Assembly (NCBI RefSeq): GCF_005938745.2
Contig: NZ_VCBX02000002.1
Span: forward strand, 62,001 to 126,000
DNA: 64,000 bases
Direction: 5' to 3'
Source: Rhodococcus sp. KBS0724
GTDB taxonomy: Bacteria; Actinomycetota; Actinomycetes; Mycobacteriales; Mycobacteriaceae
The position numbers and the translations under genes are program-made. The notes under the pieces are model-generated. The model had not been told where the DNA came from and made no database searches. It saw only the letters and a list, made by a program, of their open reading frames with translations. This document shows, one piece after another, positions 36,163 through 45,477 of this stretch (position 1 is its first letter; the number at the start of each line of letters is the position of its first letter).

Positions 36163-37285
36163 GTAGTGTGGGTTACACCGACGGATTTGGCAACCCCCAA
36201 ATTCGAGCCGTTACACGGACGAAATCAAATGCGAAAATTGCAGCCCAATATCCGAAACGTCGAAGGCCATCAATCCGAGGGTCCTTGGCCAACACCACTA
36301 CTGGGTCGACCCCACTCCGCACCCGCTCACCAATGCCCACCCGAACACTGGTTCCAGATCGAACACAACTCGAGCCGAGTCTGCTGCTCCGATAGGTGAC
36401 ATCTGGTCCGTTGTATCGCGAAGATGCCACGACACACCATCGTCGATCGCAGCGGAGTCAGGAACACCGGAAACACCTGCCACCAGCGTTCTCTCGTCTC
36501 CAGTACGGTGACCGCCAAAATCTGAAACGCCGGCGTTAACAGTCTCATTGTCCGAGTGCACTATTGGCGTCGCCCTCCGCCGCAGAGAACTAGTCATCAG
36601 CTGCAGGTTCGGTGACGTGCCGACGAGCAGGAGAAGATCTTCCCGCTCGACTAGGTCCATCACGGGCTAGAGATCCAGCTTCTGGTCACCGACACGGATT
36701 CGGTCACGCCGATGACCACCTCTGGTTCGGCGCGCTGGTGGAGGCGCCAGACAGCGGGGCTCCTGCCGAGTTACCGACATCCGGCCCCGCCTGTGAGACC
36801 GAAAACTGCAAGCATCTCAATGCCGACGGGCCCTACTTGCAGCGCACCGGCAACACGCGATCACCGGCTATCCGATGACCGGAGTCGTGGTCCACGATCG
36901 ACTGCGCCGTCATCATGGTTGGCGCAACACGTTGCTGCGCAATTGCCCTGGGGGCATATCCGGGGTACCGAGTATGTCCTGGGCACCGACGGCGAGAACG
37001 GCTGGGGTCGGCGATTCAGTAATGTCGTGACACCGTCTTGTCGGCGATAGTCGATGCATTTTTCTGGTGCCGGATCGTCAGCCGTCGCGATGCTTTCAAC
37101 TGACACAATCGTCTCCCGATCGCCGAATGATCATGAACTTCTCAGTCAGGAACAGTTTTCCACCGGAGTCCAATTCGTGACCGGCGAATTAGGCCTGGAC
37201 CCCTCGCCCAGACCGGCGAACGCCGAAACTGCACGCAGATAATGGGTTACGTGGCTTCGAAGTCACAAGAATCTTTTCGATTCCG
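36163..37285. other. Long intergenic stretch with no assigned gene
   Basis: About 1.1 kb. The part near 36163-36250 should contain the promoter of the Rieske operon. A minus-strand frame at 36298-36663 (about 120 codons, opening with MDLVEREDLLLLVG) is the best coding candidate, but I do not recognise it. Fragments near 36870-37050 look like decayed coding sequence. No inverted-repeat element ends were identified. Confidence 0.4.
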
Positions 37286-37295
37286 TTGACTTTTA

Positions 37296-37323
37296 ATGTA
37301 CTGCATCATATGGTCCATTACAT
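37296..37323. promoter_or_regulatory. 28-base palindrome overlapping the TetR start, with -35/-10
   Basis: An imperfect palindrome (22 of 28 positions symmetric) centred on CATATG at 37307-37312, with outer ATGTA and TACAT. TTGACT at 37286-37291 and TATGGT at 37309-37314 form a -35/-10 pair with 17-base spacing inside it. The predicted transcription start falls on the ATG at 37322, so the TetR mRNA may be leaderless and self-repressed. Confidence 0.65.
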
Positions 37324-37954
37324 GAGTAAGTCGAGTCCGGCGCGAGACGTGATCACCGATGTAGCAGATCGGATGTTCGCCGAACGCGGTGTGGACGAGG
37401 TTTCTCTGCGTGAAATCGTGATCGAATCCGGACAAAAGAATGCGTCCGCCGTGCAGTACTACTTCGGTGGCCGGGACGGATTGTTCCTTGCGGTTTTTCG
37501 CCGCCGTCTGGCGAAACTGAACGAGGTACGCAGTGCCTACATGGAAATTGTCGACCGCGAAGGTCGCGGTGACGATATTCGTTCACTGATCGAAGTGTCG
37601 GTACTACCCCTTGCGGATTATCTCCGGAGTGCCACGGAGGGTTCGCATTACGCGAGATTCTCGGCGCGCATGACACCACGGGTCGACTTTACGAGCCGCG
37701 ATTTTGCGGATATCAGTGATGTGAGTCGTGAAGTTATCGTGAGGCTTCGTCGTGCGTTGGTGCATCTCTCGGAGGAAGCAGCTGCTGCTCGAGTGGATCT
37801 GACCATGAACATGATCGTTTCTGCTTTTGCGGCATACGAACAGCGTCAGGAAGAAGGGCTGCTCGGCGGAGCCGCTTCTTTCGATGACATGGTGACACAT
37901 CTGATCGAGATGTCCGTAGCTGCGTTGACTGCTCCGCACAGTCCAGGTATCTAA
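37322..37954 (+). CDS. TetR-family regulator
   Basis: A 210-residue regulator. VITDVADRMFAERGVDEVSLREIV and NASAVQYYFGGRDGLFLAVF form the HTH; the C-terminal half is the ligand domain. It starts at the ATG that overlaps the palindrome at 37296-37323, which is probably its own operator. The same-strand dioxygenase gene follows 160 bases downstream and is its likely target. Confidence 0.88.
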   Translation: MSKSSPARDVITDVADRMFAERGVDEVSLREIVIESGQKNASAVQYYFGGRDGLFLAVFRRRLAKLNEVRSAYMEIVDREGRGDDIRSLIEVSVLPLADYLRSATEGSHYARFSARMTPRVDFTSRDFADISDVSREVIVRLRRALVHLSEEAAAARVDLTMNMIVSAFAAYEQRQEEGLLGGAASFDDMVTHLIEMSVAALTAPHSPGI

Positions 37955-38114
37955 CTCCAACAGCCGAGATTCGCGAACTGTCGAATCTTCCTTTTTTGCA
38001 ACATTATCGGTGTCTCCAACATGGAGGCATCGGTCTCTTCGGCGTACCTATTCGAGTGCGCCGGTCTGTTTTGTCGTCTCTGCCTTTGGCAGATCCATCT
38101 TTGAGGAGATCGCT

Positions 38115-38957
38115 GTGGAATACGAAACGATTTCGGTTGCGCCCGTTACCCGGAGTTTGGGTGCCGTGATCAGTGGTATCGACCTGACTCAACCGCTCTC
38201 GGGACAGCAATTCGAGGATATTTCGAAAGCAATCCGCGAACACTTGGTCGTGTTCTTCCGCGACCAGGATCTGACCGACGAGCAGCATCTAGCATTTGCG
38301 TCGAACTTCGGCATTCCGAACGTGTACCCGACCACTCGTGCGCGCGGACTCGATCGACCGATGGAATTCATCGAGGACGGCCCGAACAGCTCGCCCAAGG
38401 CAGATCTCTGGCACACCGACGTCGCAATCCTCGAGACGCCTCCTGATTTTGGTGTGCTCTCGATGCGTCATGCTCCCGATGCGGGCGGAGATACTATGTG
38501 GCTCAACCTGTATCAGGTATACGAGAACCTGTCGGAACCCATGAAGCGTCTTGTTCTCGAGCTGGAACAGTACGTCCATCCGGGAGAATTGATGGAACAG
38601 ATCACCATCGAGAAGTTCGGGCAGGAAGTGTGGGACAAGGTTGCTTCGGACTTCTCCGGCGTCTACCACCCTCTCGTTCGCAAGCATCCGGAAACGGGGC
38701 GCCCAGCCTTGTTCATGTGCGGATCGAACGTACGGAATCTTGTTGGCATGACTCCCCGCGAAAGCGATACCATTCTGGACCTTCTCCGTCGTGGTCTCGA
38801 AGAGCCCAGTCTCCAATTGCGTTGGCGTTGGAGCAATAACGACATTGCGTTGTGGGACGAGCGGTGCACCAATCACCGCGCTCTGAGCGACCATACCGGC
38901 CTGGTTCGGAAGGTTCGGCGTTGCACGGTCGGTGCAGGCCGACCAGCCCCCATGTAA
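38115..38957 (+). CDS. TauD/TfdA-type Fe(II)/2-oxoglutarate dioxygenase
   Basis: A 280-residue enzyme. LGAVISGIDLTQPL and HLVVFFRDQDLTDEQHLAFA are family starts. Iron ligands are His and Asp in WHTDVAILE and the distal His in ERCTNHRALSD; the C-terminal Arg residues (LVRKVRR) would hold 2-oxoglutarate. A GTG at 38115 is the start because GAGGAG precedes it by six bases. Relatives release sulfite from taurine or alkyl sulfates, or cleave aryloxyalkanoates. The binding lipoprotein downstream may supply its substrate, but this is not shown. Confidence 0.88.
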   Translation: MEYETISVAPVTRSLGAVISGIDLTQPLSGQQFEDISKAIREHLVVFFRDQDLTDEQHLAFASNFGIPNVYPTTRARGLDRPMEFIEDGPNSSPKADLWHTDVAILETPPDFGVLSMRHAPDAGGDTMWLNLYQVYENLSEPMKRLVLELEQYVHPGELMEQITIEKFGQEVWDKVASDFSGVYHPLVRKHPETGRPALFMCGSNVRNLVGMTPRESDTILDLLRRGLEEPSLQLRWRWSNNDIALWDERCTNHRALSDHTGLVRKVRRCTVGAGRPAPM

Positions 38958-39004
38958 TTTCCGCCGTCCGATACTTCTGCAAGTACACCGTGAGGGAAGA
39001 AGAT

Positions 39005-40621
39005 ATGACTCGAACAAAGCGTGTGCGGTTCGGAAAGTTGGTGGTAGCCACCTTCGCGAGCGGAATGTTGCTGGCTGGTTGTGCTGAGGGAACAAGTCAG
39101 GAAGCGGAAAATGCTGGTGGTGCAAAGGAATCCGCGGCGAGAGTCGGGGCTGGAATTCTCGGCAATCAAGGTGACGGGGGTGCCCCGGTCAGAGGTGGAA
39201 CACTGACGTACGCGTCGTACGCCCCGGTAACGAGCCTGGATCCGGCCAAGACTCAGGTGACCGGAGCGACCGGTGGGACCGAATTGGCGGCGATCTACGA
39301 CTTGCTGATCCGGTACAACGCCGAAACAGGAAGCTATGATCCACAACTCGCGAAAAGTCTCACTGAAGACCCCGGCAATCTCACGTGGACGCTGACCCTA
39401 CGGGAGAACGTCAAATTTAGTGACGGTACTCCGCTCGACAGTGCGGCAGTAGTGGCAAGTATCAACCGCTACAACGATAAACGCGGCGCAAATAATGAAG
39501 TCTGGACGTCAAGTGTCAAGAGCGCCGTGGCTGATGGTCCGTCGAATGTCGTCTTTACGCTGAACCGTCCGTGGGCGGAGTTCCCGGCTATGTTGAGCTT
39601 CGGGCACGGCGTTATCGTTGCGCCGAGTTCCTATGCAGCAGAAACATTCACACCTGTCGGGGCTGGTGCATTCACAGTGGAGCGGTTCTCGGCTCCGGAT
39701 GAATTGGTTCTCGGCGCTAGGGCTGACTACTGGGGCGGCGCACCGAAATTGGACCAGGTGAAGTTTGTCGCGATTCAGGGCGAACAGGCGAAAATCGATT
39801 CACTCGCCACTGGCGGTGTTCAGATGGCTTACCTCCGCAACGCCGAGACCGTCGAAGTCGCGAAGGGTGAATTCCCGGGCTACGCCGAGTTCATCAGCCT
39901 CTCGATGGTTGGCCAGATCAACAATCGTCCAGGGCACCCGGGTGCGGACCTTCGAGTTCGGCAGGCCATGAACCTGGCGATCGACCCGGATGTCCTCGAT
40001 CAACGTTCTCGTGGCGGCAAAGGCATGCCCGGTGGGGAGATGTTTCAGCCGTGGTCCATGTGGCACAACGATATCGAACCTTCGAGGCTGGATCCTGCGA
40101 GGGCTCGCGAGTTGCTCGACGATGCCAAGAAGGACGGCTACGACGGGAACATCACCTACGTAGGCACGTCGGATCCCAACGGCCAGGCTGCTGCGCTAGC
40201 GGTACAGGCGATGCTGCAGTCGGTCGGGTTCACGGTGAACGTCGAATATGCGGCGAGCACCGCAGATATGGTCAAGCGACTCTACGCGGATCACAGCTAC
40301 GATTTGGCGCTCGGCGGCAATGGGCTACTCGATGCCGCGCCGTTCCTGCGTCTGTACTCCGCGCTGTACAGCACGTCTGCGAATAACACCGTCGGAGTTG
40401 CGAACCCGGAGATGGATGCCACCCTGGACGCCATTCAGGCCGCTGGTACAGCCGAGGACAAGAAGGCTGCCTTGGCTGATCTGCAGACGTTGTTCAACGA
40501 GCAGGTGCCGATCATGGTTTGGGGTGCTGGTGCGAACTACGTGCCGTGGAGTGAGAACGTCTACGGACTGATGCCGAGCCTGGACAGCATCATTCTGTTG
40601 GATGAGGCCTGGATCAAATAG
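39005..40621 (+). CDS. ABC-type peptide/nickel-family substrate-binding lipoprotein (SBP_bac_5)
   Basis: A 538-residue lipoprotein. The signal sequence ends with the lipobox LLAGC. The mature protein shows RGGTLTYASYAPVTSLDPAK, the family block LTEDPGNLTWTLTLRENVKFSDGTPL and RVRQAMNLAIDPDVLD. It belongs to the oligopeptide/dipeptide/opine binding proteins. No permease or ATPase gene is next to it, so it either uses a transporter encoded elsewhere or its partners were lost. A strong hairpin follows two bases after the stop. Confidence 0.9.
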   Translation: MTRTKRVRFGKLVVATFASGMLLAGCAEGTSQEAENAGGAKESAARVGAGILGNQGDGGAPVRGGTLTYASYAPVTSLDPAKTQVTGATGGTELAAIYDLLIRYNAETGSYDPQLAKSLTEDPGNLTWTLTLRENVKFSDGTPLDSAAVVASINRYNDKRGANNEVWTSSVKSAVADGPSNVVFTLNRPWAEFPAMLSFGHGVIVAPSSYAAETFTPVGAGAFTVERFSAPDELVLGARADYWGGAPKLDQVKFVAIQGEQAKIDSLATGGVQMAYLRNAETVEVAKGEFPGYAEFISLSMVGQINNRPGHPGADLRVRQAMNLAIDPDVLDQRSRGGKGMPGGEMFQPWSMWHNDIEPSRLDPARARELLDDAKKDGYDGNITYVGTSDPNGQAAALAVQAMLQSVGFTVNVEYAASTADMVKRLYADHSYDLALGGNGLLDAAPFLRLYSALYSTSANNTVGVANPEMDATLDAIQAAGTAEDKKAALADLQTLFNEQVPIMVWGAGANYVPWSENVYGLMPSLDSIILLDEAWIK

Positions 40622-40622
40622 C

Positions 40623-40668
40623 GCTGTGCGCCTTTGTTAACCGCGGACGGTTAACAAAGGCGCACAGC
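40623..40668 (+). terminator. Perfect 21-bp hairpin, probable terminator
   Basis: Positions 40623-40643 pair without mismatch with 40648-40668 around a four-base loop (CGGA). It lies directly after the binding-protein gene. There is no T-run, so it could also terminate transcription coming from the other side. Confidence 0.8.
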
Positions 40669-40697
40669 AAGATCAGCCCGACGTCTCTAGCTACGTC

Positions 40698-41384
40698 TCA
40701 TCGGCTCCGATGATGAACGCTTTCGAGCTCGGTGCGAGCCTTGTCGTCAGCCATCTGGACCGGCAGACACTTCATCAGGTAAGCGAAAGCCGGATAAACC
40801 GGTCCGCCGATGCCACGGCCGCCCTTATCGATCTTTACTGTGCGAATGGTCTCGATGATGATGCCTTCCCGCACCTCACCGACCTGGCAGCGCACAGCAT
40901 CGACAAACTCTTGGCAGTCGCGGAGGAGATCAACAACCGATCCCCAAAATCACTCCACTCGTTGCTGGAACGCACGAAGCGGATTGGCCCCACCGAGTAA
41001 GGACCCATGCCTTCGACGCGGCCCTGACCACTCCCGTTGTCCATGTCTGGGCCGATGGGTTCGACGATGGTGAATTGGATGTATTGAGGTGTGGGCAGCG
41101 CCCCAAGCCCGCGCGATTCGCAAGCTCGTCGGGTCGCTGGGGCCCTCTGAGAGTCGTGCGTGGTCCTCCTCACGTATCGAGTAGTTGGTGGTGGCGTTGT
41201 ACAGGACGGTCAATTGCTCAGCGGTAGGGACGGCATCGGTGATCCGGAGCCGGCGGAGGTGAGAACTGGGTGGATTGGACGAAGACGGTAGGATCCGCGA
41301 TTCGGCGTCATCGCCGGGCGAGCAAGCACAGGCCGCGATCACGACTGCGACAAAAGTGCTCGCCCCTATCGCGACTTTCCTCAC
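40698..41384 (-). pseudogene. Frameshifted secreted lipoprotein gene
   Basis: The start is a clear lipoprotein signal (MRKVAIGASTFVAVVIAAC, then ACSPGDD), followed by RITDAVPTAEQLTVLYNATT. The frame then shifts near 41150 to GALPTPQYIQFTIVEPIGPD and GPIRFVRSSNEWSDFGDRLL. It shifts again near 40880 to VRCQVGEVREGIIIETIRTV, ending at KARTELESVHHRSR. The pieces make one sensible protein of about 220 residues. I do not recognise the family. At least two frameshifts make it a pseudogene, unless they are sequencing errors. Confidence 0.65.
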
Positions 41385-41454
41385 CCGTCATTGTCAATCC
41401 GTTTGGGATACAGCAGCTTTCGAGGGCAGTAGGCCTTCACACCTGAGCAGTCGT

Positions 41455-42141
41455 TCAGGCAGCGACGGTCATTTCGGTAACCCGATCCCATACCTGGAAC
41501 CTGATAGCAAGTTCGGTGCGGTAGTCGGTGGCGTTCATCCGGTGGCGGGGCGGGCGGAAGTGCGGGGCGATGCGACTGAACGAGGACAGAAACAGTTGCG
41601 CTGCACCGACGGAGCGGAACCCTTTCATCGCGCGTTCACGTTGCCGGGTCGGTTGATGGGATTTCTCGCATCGATTATTCAAGTACTTGTTTTGCCGGTG
41701 CTCAGTTGTCGACCTCGTCTTCCGGTGCGCGACCTGGTAGCTGCGAAGCTTGTCGGTGACCAGTACCCGAGGCCGACGGCCTTGCTTCTTCAGTAGTTTC
41801 CTGAAGAACCTGGTCGCAGCTTTACCGTCCCGCTTGTCCTGAATCAATATGTCGAGGACGTTGCCGTGCTGATCGACTGCCCGCCACAAGTACTTCCTGA
41901 CTCCGCCGATCTTGACGAACACTTCGTCGAGATGCCACTTGTCCTCGGCCTGGCGCAGCCGGCGGGCGAATTCGGGCCCGAACCGGACGCACCACGCGCG
42001 GACCGTCTCGTACGACACCTCGACCCCGCCGGCGGCCATGAGCAACTCGATCTCCCGGAGTGGAAGCGTGAACCGGTAATACAGCCATACGCAGTGGGAG
42101 ATGATCTCGCGTGGAAACCGGTATCCCTTGTACGTCGACAC
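41455..42141 (-). mobile_element. IS6-family transposase
   Basis: A 228-residue DDE transposase. RFPREIISHCVWLYYRFTL, VSYETVRAWCVRFGPEFAR, KWHLDEVFVKI (first Asp), VTDKLRSY (second Asp) and the late Glu in NNRCEKSHQPTRQRERAM are the classic IS6/IS26-type blocks. The frame is intact. It starts at a GTG. I did not find a clear pair of terminal inverted repeats in the flanking 100 bases. It lies between the broken lipoprotein gene and the amidohydrolase gene; IS6 elements move DNA segments as cointegrates or composite units. Confidence 0.85.
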
Positions 42142-42280
42142 AACCGCATCATCGCAGATCAGGCGATCTCAACAACTTGACAGCGCCGAAAACGGCGCAG
42201 GTCCGATCCCGTCGTCCATACCGGCTCCGCGGCCGGGATACTGCAAACCTGAAGAATTTCGCTACACCGGTACCGAAATT

Positions 42281-43927
42281 TCAGGACGCTGCGACTCCGT
42301 CGCTGTACACGACCTCGCCACCGATGACAGTGGCACCGACGGTCACGTCACGGATTTTCTCGACCTGAACCTCGAACAAGTCGTCCGAGAGGACAACGAG
42401 GTCGCCGAGCTGACCGGTACGCAGCGTGCCCTTGTCGTTCTCCTGATCCACGGCATAAGCAGATCCATAGGTATAGGCACGTACCGCTTCCTCGACGGTC
42501 AGCCTCTCATCGGGTCCGAGAACGCGACCTGACGCCGTGGTTCGGTTGACCATGTCGTGAATGCTGACCAGGGGATTCCCGTCGGAGACGGGTGCGTCCG
42601 TGGAGCCCGGGAGAATCATTCCGGCATTGAGCAGTGACTTCATTCGGTAGATCAATGGTGCCAACTTCGGCTCGACGGCATCCATCATGCCGTCGCCGAA
42701 GTCCGAGATGAACGTTCCCTGAGGGACGGCGATCAGACCCAATGATGCTGCGCGAGCGATCTGGTGATCGGTGGTGAGCGCAAAGTGTTCAATCCGGTGC
42801 CGGACATTCGGGCGCGGAGTGCGACGTTGAGCTTTGTCCACGGCATCCATGACGTGGTCGATAGCGGCGTCGCCGATGGCATGAGCGGCAACGCTCCACC
42901 CGCTCTCGTGAGCGCCGACGATCATATCTCGCAGTTCCTTCGGGTCGAACTGCATGACTCCGTGATTGTTCGGCTCACCGTGGTAGCAGTGGTGCATGGC
43001 TGCTGATCGGCCGATGAAGGATCCGTCGGAAACGATCTTTACCGGGCCGACGCGCAGACGGTCATCCCCGAAGCCTGTCCTGATGCCCAGGTCGAGGCCG
43101 AACCAACTCCGGTCTTTGATTCCTTCGATGTCGTGGAGCGTGGTGCAGTACGGCATCAACGTCATACGCGTTCGCAGGGTGCCGGTTTCGACGGCCTGCT
43201 GATAGGAATGGAAGTCTACCGGCGAGTTTCCGACCATACGATAATCTCCGAGGCCTGGTTCCGTGGCGGAGGTCAGGCCGTATCGAAGTGCCTGTGCGCC
43301 GGCAAGGCCCAGATTATGTTGAACGTCGTCGAGATCTACGGGTCGTACCAGTTCGTACACGAAGGCCATCGCCTTCTCCATCAGCAGACCTTCGGCCCTG
43401 CCGTCTGCTGTGCGCACCACTGTTCCCCCGTCGAAGTCGGGAACGTCGACGGGGCCGGAGAAGCCCGCCAGTTCAAAGGCTGTGGAGTTGACTGTGATCA
43501 TGTGGCCGGAGACGTGTTCGAGGAGCACCGGCCGTCCGCCTGCGACAGCATCGAGTGCCTCCGCAGTCGGATGTCCACCGATGATGTTCTGGTCGTACCC
43601 CGAACCACGTACCCATGCACCTGCCGGCATTTCCGACGCACGAGCGGCAACGGTCCGATATAGCTGGTCGAGCGAATTGACCACTCCGGGACGGAGATCC
43701 AGCGATGCGAGGCGGGCCCCGGTCAGCGACATGTGATAGTGCGCATCGTGGAACCCGGGCAGGACCGGCGCTCCTGCGAGGTCTACTGTGCGGTCCGCAG
43801 TGACACCGTCGAGTTCTTCGTCGAAACCCACGATCCGTCCGTTGTGGATACCGATTCGCTGCGCAGTGGGCCGGCCCGAATCGAGAGTGCGGATCTTTCC
43901 ATTCGTGAAGAGAGCATCGATACGCAA
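42281..43927 (-). CDS. Amidohydrolase family 3 protein (YtcJ/NfdA-like)
   Basis: A 548-residue metal-dependent amidohydrolase. The HxH of strand one is in GFHDAHYHMS; other metal-site blocks are AAHAIGDAAID, RIEHFAL and the Asp in PGSTDAPVSDGNP. The family includes N-substituted formamide deformylase and many unassigned amidases. A TTG start at 43927 fits CAGGAG five bases upstream. It is co-directional with the MHS transporter 40 bases upstream, so the pair likely imports and hydrolyses an amide. Confidence 0.87.
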   Translation of the reverse strand: MRIDALFTNGKIRTLDSGRPTAQRIGIHNGRIVGFDEELDGVTADRTVDLAGAPVLPGFHDAHYHMSLTGARLASLDLRPGVVNSLDQLYRTVAARASEMPAGAWVRGSGYDQNIIGGHPTAEALDAVAGGRPVLLEHVSGHMITVNSTAFELAGFSGPVDVPDFDGGTVVRTADGRAEGLLMEKAMAFVYELVRPVDLDDVQHNLGLAGAQALRYGLTSATEPGLGDYRMVGNSPVDFHSYQQAVETGTLRTRMTLMPYCTTLHDIEGIKDRSWFGLDLGIRTGFGDDRLRVGPVKIVSDGSFIGRSAAMHHCYHGEPNNHGVMQFDPKELRDMIVGAHESGWSVAAHAIGDAAIDHVMDAVDKAQRRTPRPNVRHRIEHFALTTDHQIARAASLGLIAVPQGTFISDFGDGMMDAVEPKLAPLIYRMKSLLNAGMILPGSTDAPVSDGNPLVSIHDMVNRTTASGRVLGPDERLTVEEAVRAYTYGSAYAVDQENDKGTLRTGQLGDLVVLSDDLFEVQVEKIRDVTVGATVIGGEVVYSDGVAAS

Positions 43928-43967
43928 GGTAACTCCTGAAATATGTGCGAGTAGAAAGGTTGGCAAC

Positions 43968-45323
43968 TCAGCTAGCTGAGACCACGGCCGGAACCTGCGC
44001 CGGAGTGCGCCGGGCGGCAGCACGACTCAGACCCCAGACACCGAAGATCGTGGCGATCAGCATTGCTGCATAGAACGCTGCAACGCCCCATGGACTGCCA
44101 TCGGAATTGTTGAGAATCCACTGGGCGATCAACGGTGTCGAACCACCGATGAGCGATGAACACAGTTGGTAGGCAAGCGATACCCCGGTGAATCGAATGT
44201 TCGCGGGGAAGGCAGCAGCGAGGGCGTTCGCGAGCAATGCGTAGTACGCACAACCACCGAGAATGGTGATGTACAGCGTCACCGCGATAGCGGCCGGGTT
44301 CGCGGAGTTGATCGCCAGGAAGAAGGGGACGACCATCACGACGGCGACCCCGAGACCGAGAACCATCACCTGAAGTTCGCCGATCTTCTCGGCTATCAGG
44401 GCTGCGAGTGGCTGCCAGATGAACTGCAGTACTGCCATACCCAGCAGAATATTGAGCATGATCTGGCGTTCGATACCGAGCGAATTGGTCGTCCAGGACA
44501 GCAGGAAGGTATTGGTGAAGTAGGCCAGCGAGATTCCCATGATCGACGCCACGATTCCGAGGAACACGATGGTCGGGGCCGTTCGGAAGACTTCCAGGAT
44601 CGGTGCCTGGACCACCGCATCCTTCTTCTTCGCCTCGATGAAGTCTTGTGACTCTTCGACTTTCAACCTGATGACCAGTCCGGCGACGACCAACAATGCG
44701 GAGAGCAGGAACGGAATTCGCCATCCCCATGCAAGGAATTGCGCATCCGGAAGCTGGCTGACAGCCATGAAAACGAGTGTCGCCATGATCGCGCCAGCTG
44801 GAGACCCTTGCTGAACCCATGCCCCGGCGAGACCCTTCTTCTTTTCAGTAGCGTTCTCCGTCGCCATCAGAACGGCGCCGCCCCATTCACCACCGACCGC
44901 GATGCCCTGCAGAGCGCGCAGAACTACCAGCAGAATCGGCGCAGCGACGCCGATCTGAGCGTAGGTGGGTAGCAGTCCGATCAGCGTCGTCGCTACACCC
45001 ATCATCACCAGGGTGACGACCAGAATGTTCTTTCGACCCAGTTTGTCGCCGAAGTGACCGAAAACCATGCCGCCGATGGGTCGGGCGAGAAAGCCGACCC
45101 ACAGCGTCGCGAACGACGCCATCAGCGCAGCCCCAGGCGCGATACCGGGATAAAAGACCTTACCGAAAACCAAGGCTGCGGCGGTGCCGAAGATGTAGAA
45201 GTCGTACCACTCGATAGCGGTACCGACAAATGCGCCGGCCATCGAGCGTCGTTGACGCGCGGCCTGTTCAGAGTTGTGTGTAGTGCTGGAGGTACTCAAG
45301 TTCGTCCTCGGATCAGAGTTCAT
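43968..45323 (-). CDS. MHS-family MFS transporter
   Basis: A 451-residue protein of the metabolite:H+ symporter type (ShiA/ProP/KgtP-like). GTAIEWYDFYIFGTAAALVF in the first segment, GHFGDKLGRKNILV (the conserved MFS loop) and RALQGIAVGGEWGGA are diagnostic. Twelve hydrophobic segments are visible. The ATG at 45323 is preferred over longer frames. It probably imports the substrate of the downstream amidohydrolase and is divergent from the LysR gene. Confidence 0.88.
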   Translation of the reverse strand: MNSDPRTNLSTSSTTHNSEQAARQRRSMAGAFVGTAIEWYDFYIFGTAAALVFGKVFYPGIAPGAALMASFATLWVGFLARPIGGMVFGHFGDKLGRKNILVVTLVMMGVATTLIGLLPTYAQIGVAAPILLVVLRALQGIAVGGEWGGAVLMATENATEKKKGLAGAWVQQGSPAGAIMATLVFMAVSQLPDAQFLAWGWRIPFLLSALLVVAGLVIRLKVEESQDFIEAKKKDAVVQAPILEVFRTAPTIVFLGIVASIMGISLAYFTNTFLLSWTTNSLGIERQIMLNILLGMAVLQFIWQPLAALIAEKIGELQVMVLGLGVAVVMVVPFFLAINSANPAAIAVTLYITILGGCAYYALLANALAAAFPANIRFTGVSLAYQLCSSLIGGSTPLIAQWILNNSDGSPWGVAAFYAAMLIATIFGVWGLSRAAARRTPAQVPAVVSAS

Positions 45324-45477
45324 GGGCGAAATCACCCAGGGATGCACGGGCAACCACCCACGTCGGCGAAGTGAGGCGCCACACGCGTCACGCGCTTTGT
45401 GTCGTGATTTATTTTTCGCTGCGACTATCGATACGTCAAATGCATATTTATGCCAATAGCTATAACATTTCCTCATA
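45324..45477. promoter_or_regulatory. Divergent promoter region (MHS transporter / LysR)
   Basis: An AT-rich 154-base region, especially 45405-45477 with ATGCATATTTATGCC. This is the usual site for LysR binding with a T-N11-A core, and would control both directions. I cannot pick a single site with certainty. Confidence 0.5.
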
